Shown here piece after piece: positions 19,495-29,494 of a DNA stretch of 64,000 nt. Below the pieces are notes generated by a model. The model made no database searches, had not been told where the DNA came from, and saw nothing but the letters and a program-made list of their open reading frames with translations. The DNA is taken from NCBI GenBank assembly GCA_963739235.1, contig CAVTZY010000042.1, forward strand, positions 124,001-188,000, given 5' to 3'. Origin of the DNA: JAFNAG01 sp963739235 (GTDB taxonomy: Bacteria; Acidobacteriota; UBA6911). The number at the start of each line of letters is the position of its first letter. The stretch's first letter is position 1. Position numbers and translations under genes: made by a program.

Positions 19495-22400
19495 ATGAAA
19501 ATCCAATGGGCAGCAGGCGCCGCCCTGATCGGGTATCTGATTCTGGCATGGGTGATGGGACGTGTGCTGCACCTCGATACCGGCCGCTTTTACGTCCTGT
19601 TCGCGATCCTTGCCGTGCTGGGCATCTGCGCCACTGCGGTGTTTTTCTGGTTCTGGAACAGGACCCGAGGGAGCTCCGTAAGCGCGGCGAGCGGAAGCAC
19701 CGGCCCCGTGGAAAATGACGATGAGATCGATGCGCTCGTGCGCGAAGCCGAAAGCCGTCTGGCGGCGTCGAATCTCGCACAGGGAGCGAGATTAACGAAT
19801 CTGCCGCTGGTATTCGTGATCGGCGAGGCCGGATCGACGAAAACCAGCACGATCCTGCATTCGGGCCTGGACCCGGAGCTGCTGGCGGGATGCGTTTACC
19901 AGGACGCCGCCGTTGTGTCGACGCGACTCGCGAACATCTGGTTTGCGCGCGGCATGGTATTTGTAGAGGCCGGAGGCAAACTGTTGTCGGAGCCCGGACG
20001 CTGGGTGCGGCTGTTGCAGCGGCTGCGGCCGGGCCGGCTGCGCTCGGCGATGCGGGGCGGGCAAGCGCCGCGCGCCGCCCTGTTGTGCTTCGATGCCGAA
20101 ACCTTCACGCGACCCGGGTCTGCGGATGCTCTGGCGGCCGCGGCCAAGAATCTGCAGGCGCAGCTTGGCGAAGTTTCGCAGCAGTTCGGCATCAGCTACC
20201 CGGTGTATGTGTTGTTCACCAAGATGAATCGCGTGGCCTTCTTCGAGGAGTTCGTCCGCAACCTGACTGCCGAGGAAGCGGTGCAGGTACTGGGCGCTAC
20301 GTTGCCGCTGCCCGAACGGGGCGCGAGCAGTGTCTACGCTGAGGAAGAAAGCCGGCGGCTCGGCGCCGCGTTCGACGGCATCTTCCATTCACTGACGGAC
20401 CATCGGCTCACCTTCCTGCCGCGGGAGAACGCTCTGGAGAAGATCCCGGCCGCCTACGAATTCCCGCGCGAGTTCCGCAAGCTCCGCCACGGTCTGGTGC
20501 AGTTTTTGGTGGATGTCTGCCGGCCGAGCCAGTTGCGCGCCAGCCCGTTCCTGCGCGGTTTCTATTTCTCAGGCGTGCGCCCCGTGGTGGTGCAGGACAC
20601 ACCGGTGGCAGCCGCGCGGCCTGCGGCGTCGCAGCGTTCCCCGTTTGAAGCAGCGGCGGGCGCGACGGCGATCTTCCATGTGGGCGCGCCGCCTCCGGCA
20701 GCTCAGGCTCCCTCGGCGCAGTCCGCGGCGGGCGCACATAAGGTGCCGCAGTGGCTCTTCCTGAGCCAACTCTTCGCCGAGGTGATCCAGCGGGACGAGA
20801 CCGCGCTGGGCGCCAGCGGCAGCAGTACCAAGGCGAGCACGTTGCAGCGTGCTCTATTGGCGGCAGCGGCGGTGCTATTCCTGGTGTTCGCCGTCGGTTT
20901 CACAATCTCGTTCTTCGGCAATCGCGCGCTCGAAAAGGAGGTGCTGAATGCGGCGCAGGGAATTCCGGCGAGTGAGGCGGGCGGCATGAGTCTGCCCAGC
21001 CCGGATGCGCTGCAGAAGCTCGACGCACTTCGGGAAGTGCTGGTAAGGCTGACCGACTACCAGGAGCACGGCGCGCCGTTCGGGCTCCGCTGGTTTCTCT
21101 ACAGCGGCGGCGACCTCTATCCCGGTGCGCGGCGGATCTATTATGCGCGCTTCTATCAGTTGCTCTTCGCTCAGACGCAGGAAAGCCTGCTCGCCTCGCT
21201 GCAGCGGCTTGCCGTGCCGCCGGTGCCGACCGACGAGTATGGCACGACCTACGACACTCTCAAGGCTTATCTCATCACCACCTCGGAATGGAAGCGCAGT
21301 TCCTCCTGGCTCTCCCCGGTGCTGGTAAGCCGGTGGTCAGCGGGCCGCCAGGTGGACCACATCCTGCCGCTGGCGGTGAAGCAGTTCGATTTCTACGCCG
21401 AGGATCTCGCGCGCGCGAACCCGTTCGGCGAGAAGTACGACCCAGCCGCCATCGAGCGCGCGCGGAACCACCTCTCGAAGTTCTCGGGCATCGAGCAGAT
21501 CTACCAGTTCATGCTCTCGGACGCCTCGCGTCGCGCCAAGAAAATCAACTTCAACGAGCAGTTCCCCGGCTCGGCGGAGGTGGTAGTCAACAACCGTAAC
21601 GTCCCCGGAGCCTTCACCAAGGCCGGTTGGGCAGCCATGCAGGAGAACCTGGCCAAGGTGGACAAATTCTTCAGCGGCGAGCGCTGGGTGCTGGGCGATT
21701 ACGGCGTCGCCAAGCCGGATGCGGCCAGGCTCGAAGAAGAACTGCGCAACCGTTACACATCGGAATACATCGCCAGGTGGCGCGAGTTCATGCGCAACAG
21801 CGCGATAGTCCGCTACAGCAGCCTGCAGGATACCGCGAAGAAGCTGAACACCCTGTCCGGCGCCGGGACGCCGCTCATGGCGCTTTTCTGGGTAGTGACA
21901 CAAAACACAGCGGTTAATTCGCCGCGGGTGACGGAAGCTTTCGACGCGGTGCAGAAAGTGGTGCCGCCGCCTGCCATTACGGTGCAATACGTGTGGCCAA
22001 CGAACCAGGAGTACATGGGATCGCTGGCATCACTGCAAACGGCCATCAGCCAGCTGGCTGATATGCTCGGCCCGCCGGATCCGAACCGCGCCACGCCGGT
22101 GCGGCAGAGCGCCGACAACGCGCGCAACGTTGTGAAGAAGATGGGATATACGTTCAAGATCGACCCCGAAGCTCACCTGGAAGCGATCACGACCAGACTC
22201 CTGGAGGCGCCGATCGAGTTCGCCGATGCGCTCACCAGGGGCATGGGAGCGGGTGAGATCAACGCCAAAGCCCGGCAGTTCTGCGCGACCTTTGCCGGGC
22301 TCGCCAACAAGTTCCCGTTCAACCCAACCGCAACGGCGGAAGCCAGCCTGCAGGAAATCAACGCCATTTTCCGCCCGGGTGAAGGCAAACTCTGGTCCCT

Positions 22401-22980
22401 CTATGGCGAATCGCTTCAGGACCTGTTCCAGAAACAGGGGACGCAGTATACAGCCAAATCCGCGGGCGGGATACCATTGGCGCCTGCGTTCGTCGCCTTT
22501 TTCAACCAAGCTGCTCGTTTCTCCGAAGCACTTTACCCGGGAGGCGTAAAAGACCCCGGCCTGCGCTTTACTCTGACGCCGCAAGCTTCAGATCAGATCA
22601 GCGACATGACCGTGACTATCGACGGACAAACAACCAGGGGACTGGGCCAGGGCGCCCCCCGGCAATACATCTGGCCCGGAGGTGGCACTCGCAACGTGCG
22701 GATCAGCGCGAAGCTCTCGGGGGGATCGGACTTCGAATTCCAGAACCGCGATGGGTTGTGGTCATTGTTCCGATTCTTTGCCGATGCCGATCGATGGAGC
22801 CCGGCGGGCAATGGATATCTGCTGGAGTGGGTCGTGCGGCAGGGCAGGGAAGGCCGGCCGGTAATGGTGGGCGGCAAGGAACTGGTATACCGTTTCGTTG
22901 TGAACATGGGTGCTGCCGCTCCCGTCTTCCAAAAGGAATTCCTGAACGGATTGCGCTGCGTGCCACAAGCAACCCGGTAA
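19495..22980 (+). CDS. tssM: T6SS membrane protein TssM (IcmF)
   Basis: TssM is the large inner-membrane and periplasmic column of the T6SS envelope complex. The 1161-residue product has the usual size. Two transmembrane helices lie at about 5-25 and 33-55, followed by the cytoplasmic NTPase-like domain with a Walker-A-like GEAGSTKTS around residue 110 (one substitution from the consensus GxxGxGKT). A third membrane helix is at about 450-475 (LAAAAVLFLVFAVGFTISFF). The periplasmic C-terminal half ends in a TssM/VasK-type beta domain (FRFFADADRW). No tssJ lipoprotein gene, its normal partner, is recognisable nearby. Confidence 0.96.
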   Translation: MKIQWAAGAALIGYLILAWVMGRVLHLDTGRFYVLFAILAVLGICATAVFFWFWNRTRGSSVSAASGSTGPVENDDEIDALVREAESRLAASNLAQGARLTNLPLVFVIGEAGSTKTSTILHSGLDPELLAGCVYQDAAVVSTRLANIWFARGMVFVEAGGKLLSEPGRWVRLLQRLRPGRLRSAMRGGQAPRAALLCFDAETFTRPGSADALAAAAKNLQAQLGEVSQQFGISYPVYVLFTKMNRVAFFEEFVRNLTAEEAVQVLGATLPLPERGASSVYAEEESRRLGAAFDGIFHSLTDHRLTFLPRENALEKIPAAYEFPREFRKLRHGLVQFLVDVCRPSQLRASPFLRGFYFSGVRPVVVQDTPVAAARPAASQRSPFEAAAGATAIFHVGAPPPAAQAPSAQSAAGAHKVPQWLFLSQLFAEVIQRDETALGASGSSTKASTLQRALLAAAAVLFLVFAVGFTISFFGNRALEKEVLNAAQGIPASEAGGMSLPSPDALQKLDALREVLVRLTDYQEHGAPFGLRWFLYSGGDLYPGARRIYYARFYQLLFAQTQESLLASLQRLAVPPVPTDEYGTTYDTLKAYLITTSEWKRSSSWLSPVLVSRWSAGRQVDHILPLAVKQFDFYAEDLARANPFGEKYDPAAIERARNHLSKFSGIEQIYQFMLSDASRRAKKINFNEQFPGSAEVVVNNRNVPGAFTKAGWAAMQENLAKVDKFFSGERWVLGDYGVAKPDAARLEEELRNRYTSEYIARWREFMRNSAIVRYSSLQDTAKKLNTLSGAGTPLMALFWVVTQNTAVNSPRVTEAFDAVQKVVPPPAITVQYVWPTNQEYMGSLASLQTAISQLADMLGPPDPNRATPVRQSADNARNVVKKMGYTFKIDPEAHLEAITTRLLEAPIEFADALTRGMGAGEINAKARQFCATFAGLANKFPFNPTATAEASLQEINAIFRPGEGKLWSLYGESLQDLFQKQGTQYTAKSAGGIPLAPAFVAFFNQAARFSEALYPGGVKDPGLRFTLTPQASDQISDMTVTIDGQTTRGLGQGAPRQYIWPGGGTRNVRISAKLSGGSDFEFQNRDGLWSLFRFFADADRWSPAGNGYLLEWVVRQGREGRPVMVGGKELVYRFVVNMGAAAPVFQKEFLNGLRCVPQATR

Positions 22981-23099
22981 GAGCTGCGAGAGACCCGGCA
23001 CCCGGCAGGTGAACTCCCGCTCTGTGATGTCCTACGGCAAAGCGACCCAACCGCCAGGCGAGTCTCTGGATATTGGAATGGTAGAAAAGGAGGACTGAT

Positions 23100-23611
23100 A
23101 TGCCAGTAAAAAAACTCTGTCGCGAACCGGCGGCCGGAGGGCCCTGCGTGTTGCGTGTCAATGCAACGGATGAATTGTTTTTCCCCCACGTGGACAGCTG
23201 CATGGCAATCACCTTTCTGATCTGATGAGCAGCGGAACCATGCTCGGAGGACATGTCCCTATGCAATGGGGGGCAAACGCGCCGCTCTACCCACTCGGCA
23301 ACGCGCGGAACATCATTCAGGAGATGTCCAAACTCCAAGCTGCCGGGGAAACAATTGTGGGCCTGATCTCCTTGTGCGACCTCAGCGCCAGTCTGGATGG
23401 TGTTCATCCGGCGTGGCCGCTGAATGCCATTTACCTGGACGTGCCGATTCAGGGTGTTCCTCATCTCATCCTGAATGCCCGAGGAGCCGCACATGGAGTG
23501 GATCTGAGCGTAAACGGCCAGACCAAGATGGTGAGGGCGGTGCGGTGTGGCGAAACAGGTGGAGGGACGGTCCGATGGTTCAATGCCTTGGATGGCAAGG
23601 TGTCGGTCTGA
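23100..23611 (+). CDS. Unrecognised gene between tssM and a methyltransferase, frame unclear
   Basis: A strong Shine-Dalgarno (AAGGAGG at about 23088-23094) precedes an ATG at 23100, so a real gene starts here, but that frame (MPVKKLCREPAAGG) closes after 41 codons. A second frame, open from 23174 and with an ATG at 23225, continues to a TGA at 23609-23611, 6 bp before the next gene. Its product (LGGHVPMQWGANAPLYPLG, then LNAIYLDVPIQGVPHLIL) has alternating beta-strand-like hydrophobicity. A single indel near 23180-23215 would join both into about 170 residues. No PAAR motif or other family was recognised. Position suggests a T6SS-linked product, but nothing in the sequence proves it. Confidence 0.4.
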
Positions 23612-23617
23612 TCCAAG

Positions 23618-25076
23618 ATGTTGCTCTGCGCCCGAGAGGATGCGCTGTTGGCTGACTCCTATGATGAAGTGAGGTATCCGAGCCTGCCCCGAAACCAGAG
23701 CCATCCGGCGTATGTCGCGGCGCTGGCCACGATTGCCGGCCTCCAGCCCCCGCCGGTGGAGCACTGGCGAGTGCCTCGAGATCGGCTGCGGAGACGGCGC
23801 AAACATCCTCCCCTTGGCCTTTGACTATCCAGAAGGCCAGTTCATCGGAGTGGACCGCGCGCGTGTTCCGATCGACGCGGGCCGAAATCTTGCCGGAAGT
23901 CTGGGACTGGCAAACATCGAACTGCGTGCGCTCGATGTGCTCGACTGGGATCCGGAAGGGGAATTCGATTACATCATCGCCCATGGGGTTTATTCCTGGG
24001 TCCCGTACGAGGTGCGTGAGAAGATCCTCCGGATTTGCAGCGCCACTCTGAAGCGGCAGGGGTTGGCTTACATTAGCTACAACGCGCTTCCGGGCAGCCA
24101 TTTCCGCCGTTTTGCCTGGGATTTCCTCCGCTTCCACGTACGCCGCCTGGCGGATCCGGCGGCTCGCATGGAACGCGCGCGCGAGATCGCGCGGCTCATG
24201 GTGAGCACTGAGGAGACGGAACCGCTGGCGATGGCCGTCCGGAAAGAAATGGAGCAGGCACTCGAGCGGGATCCTGCGGCGTTCTATCACGACGATCTTG
24301 CCGATCCAAACGATCCTTTCTACCTTCTGGAGTTTGTCGCGCAGGCCGCGGCCCACAGTCTTCAATACCTGGGCGATGCCGATCCGCAGCGTGATGCGGT
24401 CCGCGGGCTGCCGTTCGATGTCGAGGACTGGCTCGAAGCGCGGCAGTATGGAGATTTTCTGGCGCGCAGGAGGTTTCGTGAAACCCTGCTCTGCCGAGAG
24501 GACATCCCTCTGGACCGGAAGCTCTCCTTCGACCGGTTTCAGAAATTGTTCGCCAGCTCGCGCGCGCGGCCATGCGAACCAAAGGAGGACGGCCAGCAAA
24601 AGTTCGATCTCCCCAAGGTGGGCAGCCTGACGACGAACCATCCCCTCGCCAAAGACCTGCTTTGCCGCCTGGCCTCCCTATGGCCTGACTCGATTCGAGT
24701 GTCCGAGCTTCCACCCGCCACTTTTCCGCCAGATGCCGTGGCCGACCTGCTGATGCGTTTGCTCGAAGGGGGAGCCATCGAGCTGAGAGCCAGCCCGCCG
24801 AAGATCGCCAAGGCAGTCAGCGCGCGGCCGGCCGTGAGTGCTCTGGCGCGCATGCAGGTTGCGGCAGGCTGCCGGATGGTTACCAACCAACGTCACCAAA
24901 ACATCGAATTCGAGGATGACATCGGCCGCAGGCTCGTCTCGCTCATGGATGGGAGCCGCGACCGTGTTGCGCTGGCCCATGCGTTGGCGGCTGCCGGGAT
25001 TGGCGCGGGTGAAATTGAGCGTTCCCTCGAGATGAGCATCGGCGGATTGCACCGCTTGTGCCTGCTCAAGGAATAG
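23618..25076 (+). CDS. SAM methyltransferase with regulatory domain (copy B), frameshifted
   Basis: The N-terminal part (ADSYDEVRYPSLPRNQSHPA) and LATIAGLQPPPVEHWRV lie in the frame starting at 23618. At about 23771-23776 the similarity moves to the next frame, giving LEIGCGDGANILPLAFDYPE, a textbook motif I. Removing one base of the CC pair joins them smoothly as HWRVLEIGCGDG. The core continues with FIGVDRARVPID and FDYIIAHGVYSWVP; the second half (about 230-485) looks like the methyltransferase regulatory domain (Pfam PF10119 type), with a terminal MDGSRDRVALAHAL...GLHRLCLLKE module. Joined length is about 485 residues. The substrate is unknown. It is the third methyltransferase of the T6SS locus. 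Confidence 0.8.
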
Positions 25077-25325
25077 CTGTGGGTGCTCGCTGGTATCAGG
25101 GTCAAAAGGCGGGCCGATCATGCGCGATCTACATGCGGGGCTGCAGCCATCTTCATCCCTTTGCGGAATCACGGCTGCTGCCGCGCCTGTTTGTGAGGTT
25201 AACCAGGCAGAGCTGCGGTTTTACCGAAGTTCCATGATCCCTTGCCGGCTTCCGGTTGGCAGCCTGCCTGATTTCATCTCCTGCAGTATCAAGCAAATAC
25301 TTTTTAATTGTGCTGGAAATGTCGA

Positions 25326-25331
25326 TATAAT
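25326..25331 (+). promoter_or_regulatory. Likely -10 box of the CsgG-like gene
   Basis: A perfect TATAAT sits 23 bp before the ATG at 25354 in an AT-rich stretch that contrasts with the GC-rich coding surroundings. No good -35 hexamer lies at the right distance; the upstream T-rich tract (25300-25308) may compensate. Confidence 0.5.
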
Positions 25332-25353
25332 ATCCATAAACAGGAGACAGAGT

Positions 25354-26322
25354 ATGCGTTGCTTCCTTGCATCGGTTCTCTTCCTAGGCGCTCTCATTCC
25401 AGGTGCTTCCGCTCAACAGAAACCGCGAGTAGCCGTGATGAACTTTGATTACGCTACCGTGAAGAGTGACAGTCAGGCGATATTCGGAACGGACGTTGAT
25501 ATCGGCAAGGGCATCGCAGACCTCCTGGTCGAAAAACTGGTCAAGGGCGGTGCTTTCTCGGTGATCGAGCGGAAGGCGCTCGATGCCATGGTTACCGAGC
25601 AAAACATCTCGAACAGCGATCGCTTCGATGCTAATTCCGCCGCCAAGATCGGGCATCTCCTGGGCGTAGATGTGATGATCATCGGCAGCATCACCCAATT
25701 CGGTCGCGATGACAAGTCCACCAACGTCGGTGGCGGCGTGATCGGGGGCATCACCGGCAAATTCGGCGTGGGCGGGGTGGGCAAGCGGCAGTCCAAGGCG
25801 GTAGTCGGGATTACCGCCCGCATCGTCAACACGAGCACGGGCGAGGTTCTGAGTGTCGCAACGGGTAATGGAGAATCCAAGCGCACCGGCACCACGCTGC
25901 TCGGGACGGGGGGTAATTCCGGCAATGCGGGCGGAGGCGTTCTGGATATGAAGAGCAGCAACTTCGCCAATACCATCCTGGGTGAGGCCATTGAGCAGGC
26001 TGTGGGCTCCGTATCTACGCAACTGCAGGAAAACGCAAGCAAGGTGCCTACCAGCGTCGTCAAGATCGACGGTCTGGTGGCCGATGTCAACGGCAACACG
26101 CTGGTGCTGAACGTCGGCAGCAAAGCGGGAGTCAAGGTAGGCGACAAACTGTCCGTTGTGCGCGCCGGCCGTGAGATTCGGGATCCCTCCTCCGGCAAAG
26201 TCATCCGCCGTATTGAGGAAGCGCTCGGCGAGATTGTGATTACCGAGGTGGATGAGCTGTCCTCGATTGGCAAGTACACAGGAACCGCTCCGGCAAAGGT
26301 CGGGGATCGGGTCCACAACTAG
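25354..26322 (+). CDS. CsgG-like secreted/outer-membrane-associated protein
   Basis: The start at 25354 has AGGAGA just upstream and yields a clean signal peptide (MRCFLASVLFLGALIPGASA), so longer upstream openings are ignored. The mature part begins QQKPRVAVMNFDYATV and continues with GKGIADLLVEKLVKGGAFSVIERKALDAMV and LGVDVMIIGSITQFG, the CsgG-family pattern (curli secretion channel and relatives). The C-terminal 90 residues (LVLNVGSKAGVKVGDKLSV...EALGEIVITEV) resemble a FlgT-type C-terminal domain. There is no lipobox Cys, so it may be a periplasmic CsgG relative rather than a pore. It is 11 bp upstream of a Ser/Thr kinase and probably cotranscribed. Confidence 0.8.
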   Translation: MRCFLASVLFLGALIPGASAQQKPRVAVMNFDYATVKSDSQAIFGTDVDIGKGIADLLVEKLVKGGAFSVIERKALDAMVTEQNISNSDRFDANSAAKIGHLLGVDVMIIGSITQFGRDDKSTNVGGGVIGGITGKFGVGGVGKRQSKAVVGITARIVNTSTGEVLSVATGNGESKRTGTTLLGTGGNSGNAGGGVLDMKSSNFANTILGEAIEQAVGSVSTQLQENASKVPTSVVKIDGLVADVNGNTLVLNVGSKAGVKVGDKLSVVRAGREIRDPSSGKVIRRIEEALGEIVITEVDELSSIGKYTGTAPAKVGDRVHN

Positions 26323-26333
26323 GTCGGAATTCC

Positions 26334-27959
26334 ATGAGCTACGAAGTCGGTTCGCATGTCGGCGACTACGAGGTTCTGCAGGTTCTCGGCGCCGGCGGTA
26401 TGGGGTGTGTCTACAAGGTCCGGAATGTCATTTCGGAGCGTGTCGAAGCGATGAAGGTACTGCTGCCGGATCTGGAGCGCGATCCCGACCTCGCCAACCG
26501 TTTCATGCGCGAGATCAAGGTGCAGGCAAGTCTCGTTCATCCCAACATCGCCGCGCTGCACACTGCGCTCCGCATCAACAATCAGCTGTTGATGCTTATG
26601 GAGTATGTCGAGGGCGTCACCCTGGAAAGCAGGATGGTGTCCGGCCCGGTGCCGATCGATCAAGCTGTGGACTATATTGTGCAGGTGCTCTCGGCGCTTT
26701 CTTATGCGCACGGGCGCGGCGTGGTCCATCGCGACATCAAGCCGGCGAACATGATGATCACTCCCGGCAGTGTGGTAAAGCTGATGGACTTCGGCATCGC
26801 AAAAATGACGGCCGACCGCAAGCTCACGCAGACCGGCAGCACAGTGGGTTCGCTGTATTACATGTCGCCGGAGCAGATCAGGGGTGCGCTGGATCTCGAT
26901 CCGCGTTCCGACCTGTATTCGCTAGGGGTTTCGCTTTACGAAGTCGTCACCGGCGCGCGGCCCTTTCAGGGCGACAGCGAGTATTCCATTATGGCGGCGC
27001 ACCTCCAGACCAACCCGCCGCCCCCGATTCAGATCTCGCCCAACCTGCCGCCCGCCCTGAGCGAAATCATCCTGCTTGCGCTCGAAAAAGATCCGGCGCA
27101 GCGTTTCCAGACGGCAGACGCCTTTCGGTCCGCGCTGCTCAGCGTATGCCCGCCGCGGCAAGCGGCTGCTCCGGTTCCTGCTCCGGTCGTCGTGACGCAA
27201 TCCCCACCCGCCGCGGTTGCGCCCCCGCCCCCTCACGCTGTGCGCAGCCGCCGGGGCCTGTGGATCGCAGTAGGATCGCTGGCAACCATAGCCGTCCTGG
27301 TGGCTGTAGCCACACAGATGCCGAAGTTTCGCCATACGGAGGCGGAGAGCCCTGCGATCCAGACTCCTTCTGCACCCCCCGCTTCCCCTGCCGCGGGGTC
27401 GCAAGCGCCGATATCGCATCCTGTCACTGAACCTGAAACTGAGCAGCGGGCGGGCAAGGCTGCAGTTACGGCTGCGCCCCCGCAGAATATCCTGCCGCGC
27501 AAGGAGTTGCCTGCGGCAACGTCCGCAGCCACCGTCCAATCGCCACGCCGCGAAGTTTTGCCGAACGCTACTCAGACAACATCGCCGCCGCCGGCGATGC
27601 AACAGCAACCCCCTACCCAGCCGGTTTCACAGCCGGCGCAGACTGCTCCCGCGCAGCCTGCGCAGCTGCCGGCCGCGGATGCGAAGGCGGCCGAACAATT
27701 GAGCGAAATCCGGGATCAATTCAACCTTCTTGGCGTGCGCGTCGGGACGGTAAAAAGCAGCCTCGAAATCCTGCGCCGGCAGCAGGCTGCTTTAGGTCTC
27801 GGGCTGCGGGGCGATATGGCGGAGGCGGCGCAGCGGATGGACCTCTTCTGCGCCGAAACCGAAAAGGCTCTCAATCGCGGCGACGCGCAGGCAGCCAAGC
27901 GAAATCTGGATCTCGCCGAGCGCGAAGTCTCGAAGCTGGAGAAGTTCCTGGGTAAATAG
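26334..27959 (+). CDS. Transmembrane Ser/Thr protein kinase (PknB/PpkA type)
   Basis: The 541-residue protein has a complete Hanks-type kinase domain at about 10-275: glycine loop LGAGGMGCVYK, Lys in EAMKVLL, catalytic VVHRDIKPANMM near 131, MDFGIAKM near 153 and YYMSPEQIRG in the activation segment. A Pro-rich juxtamembrane region leads to one transmembrane helix (about 305-325, LWIAVGSLATIAVLVAVA), then a long Pro/Ala/Gln-rich linker and a C-terminal helical segment. T6SS loci often carry PpkA-like kinases that phosphorylate Fha on Thr; here no Fha is visible, and the GEFTR-repeat protein is a possible substrate (inference). Confidence 0.92.
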   Translation: MSYEVGSHVGDYEVLQVLGAGGMGCVYKVRNVISERVEAMKVLLPDLERDPDLANRFMREIKVQASLVHPNIAALHTALRINNQLLMLMEYVEGVTLESRMVSGPVPIDQAVDYIVQVLSALSYAHGRGVVHRDIKPANMMITPGSVVKLMDFGIAKMTADRKLTQTGSTVGSLYYMSPEQIRGALDLDPRSDLYSLGVSLYEVVTGARPFQGDSEYSIMAAHLQTNPPPPIQISPNLPPALSEIILLALEKDPAQRFQTADAFRSALLSVCPPRQAAAPVPAPVVVTQSPPAAVAPPPPHAVRSRRGLWIAVGSLATIAVLVAVATQMPKFRHTEAESPAIQTPSAPPASPAAGSQAPISHPVTEPETEQRAGKAAVTAAPPQNILPRKELPAATSAATVQSPRREVLPNATQTTSPPPAMQQQPPTQPVSQPAQTAPAQPAQLPAADAKAAEQLSEIRDQFNLLGVRVGTVKSSLEILRRQQAALGLGLRGDMAEAAQRMDLFCAETEKALNRGDAQAAKRNLDLAEREVSKLEKFLGK

Positions 27960-27964
27960 CGCGG

Positions 27965-29494
27965 CTATTCCGGCAGTACCAGGAAACCCCGCTGCAGCAT
28001 CTGGCGCACGACGTTGAGGCAACCTGCCGCGATCGCGGCGAACGGAACATTGGCATCGGCGGCCAACCCGGTCACCAATTCGCGCAGCGTCTTCGTTCCG
28101 TCACACTGCCTGATTAGATTGGCGATACTCGCATCCACGCTGGCCTCGAATTTGAACCCCTCGCCTTGGCGCAGTGCGTAATTCCCCTCGCTCCATGCCT
28201 TGCCGTCCCAGGTGCGTGCCGTCGTCACGGCCAAGGCGGGTGCCATTTGCAGCTTCAAGTCAAGCAGCCCGTTCCCGAGCCGCTCGATTTCATCGGATAC
28301 AGCGAAGTATTGCCACACGGCATTGCCGAATGCGCCCGGCTGACGATTGGGAAGGGGCTCCAGTTGCACCCAGTTCCGCGCCGTGCCGCTTCGCCGCCGA
28401 AGCGCGATGAGGCCTTCCGAGACGGAGGTGACGCTCCGGCCTTCGAAGTATTCGGCATACGCGTCATACAACCGGCCCTGTTCCCTGAAATCGAGCACAT
28501 CCGTGTCGAAGACCGTTTCCTCGGCGTGGGACGGCGCATCTTTGGTACACAAATGTAGCACCAGGGCGTCGCACGGCAGATCATGCAACCACTCCGAAAT
28601 CCGCTTGTGCCAATCGGCGCCACCGCAATTGGGCCACTCGGCTGTGCACTGGAAGATGCCGCCCTCTTCCAGATAGTCCGGCGCTTCGGCTACGATCTGT
28701 CGGCATAGAGAGTCGAGTTCCTGGCCGCTGTCCCGAAAGCTGTAGCGCGCGGCCGGGCCCAGGACGCAAGGCGGGTTGGCAAGGATCAGGTCGAACTTGC
28801 GCCCGCGGGCCGGTTCAAATGTACTGCCGGTCGCGAACTCTATGTTGGAGATGCCGTTCAGTCTGGCATTGAAGGTGGCGAACTGAACGGCGCGCGGGTT
28901 GAGATCGGTTGCGAGGACTTGTCCGCCCTGGCGCGCAGCCAGGAATCCCAGAACGCCGCAGCCGGTGCCGAGGTCAAGAATGTTGCGGAAAGGCCTCTGC
29001 ACCCTGAATTGTACGAGCGCAGCTGTGCTGTTGGTCATGCCACAGACGTAATCCTCCGGCGCGCCGCTGTCGAGCAGTTCGGGTTTTTCAGACGCCAACA
29101 GGAACCCGTCAAAGTAGCTGATCGCCACCAGGCCGTGCACATGCTCGCCGTCTGTTTGCAGCAATCCTGCTTCGCACCACTCTTCGAGCGGTATCGGACT
29201 CATGGCTGCGCGCGCGGCGGCTGCGCGGACCGGAACGCCGAGTAAGAACAGGCGAGCGAGGACGTCCAGCGGCCGTTCCGCGGCCGTAAGGCGGAACAGG
29301 CGCGGAAGGTTGCGCCCGCCGCGGGCGCGCAGTTCAATGACCTCGGGAACCTCCTCCAGCGTGGGGGGAAGATATCCGGCCACGGCAAAAGCCTGACGGA
29401 ATCGCAAGGCTTGGGCTTCCGAAACCGAGGCGAGCCGCGCGGGATCGGCGCGCACGGGAGAATGACGGATCGTGCTCAGGTCCACTGGCTTCAA
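27965..29494 (-). CDS. SAM-dependent methyltransferase, T6SS-associated (copy C)
   Basis: The 509-residue protein has the same layout as the gene at 14.2-15.7 kb: an N-terminal helical domain, a Rossmann core (ILDLGTGCGVLGFLAARQGG around 172-191, TDLNPRAVQFATFNARLNG, ILANPPCVLGP near 239) and a C-terminal module (IANLIRQCDGTKTLRELV...GFLVLPE). NPPC in place of NPPY still fits N-methyltransferases of the HemK/RlmG-like group. Its start overlaps the stop of the zinc-ribbon gene by 4 bp (ATGA), so the two are coupled. It converges on the kinase gene with a 5-bp gap. The substrate is unknown. Confidence 0.82.
   Translation of the reverse strand: MKPVDLSTIRHSPVRADPARLASVSEAQALRFRQAFAVAGYLPPTLEEVPEVIELRARGGRNLPRLFRLTAAERPLDVLARLFLLGVPVRAAAARAAMSPIPLEEWCEAGLLQTDGEHVHGLVAISYFDGFLLASEKPELLDSGAPEDYVCGMTNSTAALVQFRVQRPFRNILDLGTGCGVLGFLAARQGGQVLATDLNPRAVQFATFNARLNGISNIEFATGSTFEPARGRKFDLILANPPCVLGPAARYSFRDSGQELDSLCRQIVAEAPDYLEEGGIFQCTAEWPNCGGADWHKRISEWLHDLPCDALVLHLCTKDAPSHAEETVFDTDVLDFREQGRLYDAYAEYFEGRSVTSVSEGLIALRRRSGTARNWVQLEPLPNRQPGAFGNAVWQYFAVSDEIERLGNGLLDLKLQMAPALAVTTARTWDGKAWSEGNYALRQGEGFKFEASVDASIANLIRQCDGTKTLRELVTGLAADANVPFAAIAAGCLNVVRQMLQRGFLVLPE

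Noticed and set aside
22703..23806. 367-codon minus-strand frame over the tssM end and the unassigned gene
   Set aside because: His/Arg/Gly-rich shadow composition, no ribosome site, and it overlaps the certain tssM C-terminus.
26252..27430. 392-codon plus-strand frame overlapping the first kinase
   Set aside because: Out of frame with a complete Hanks kinase; composition typical of a shadow.
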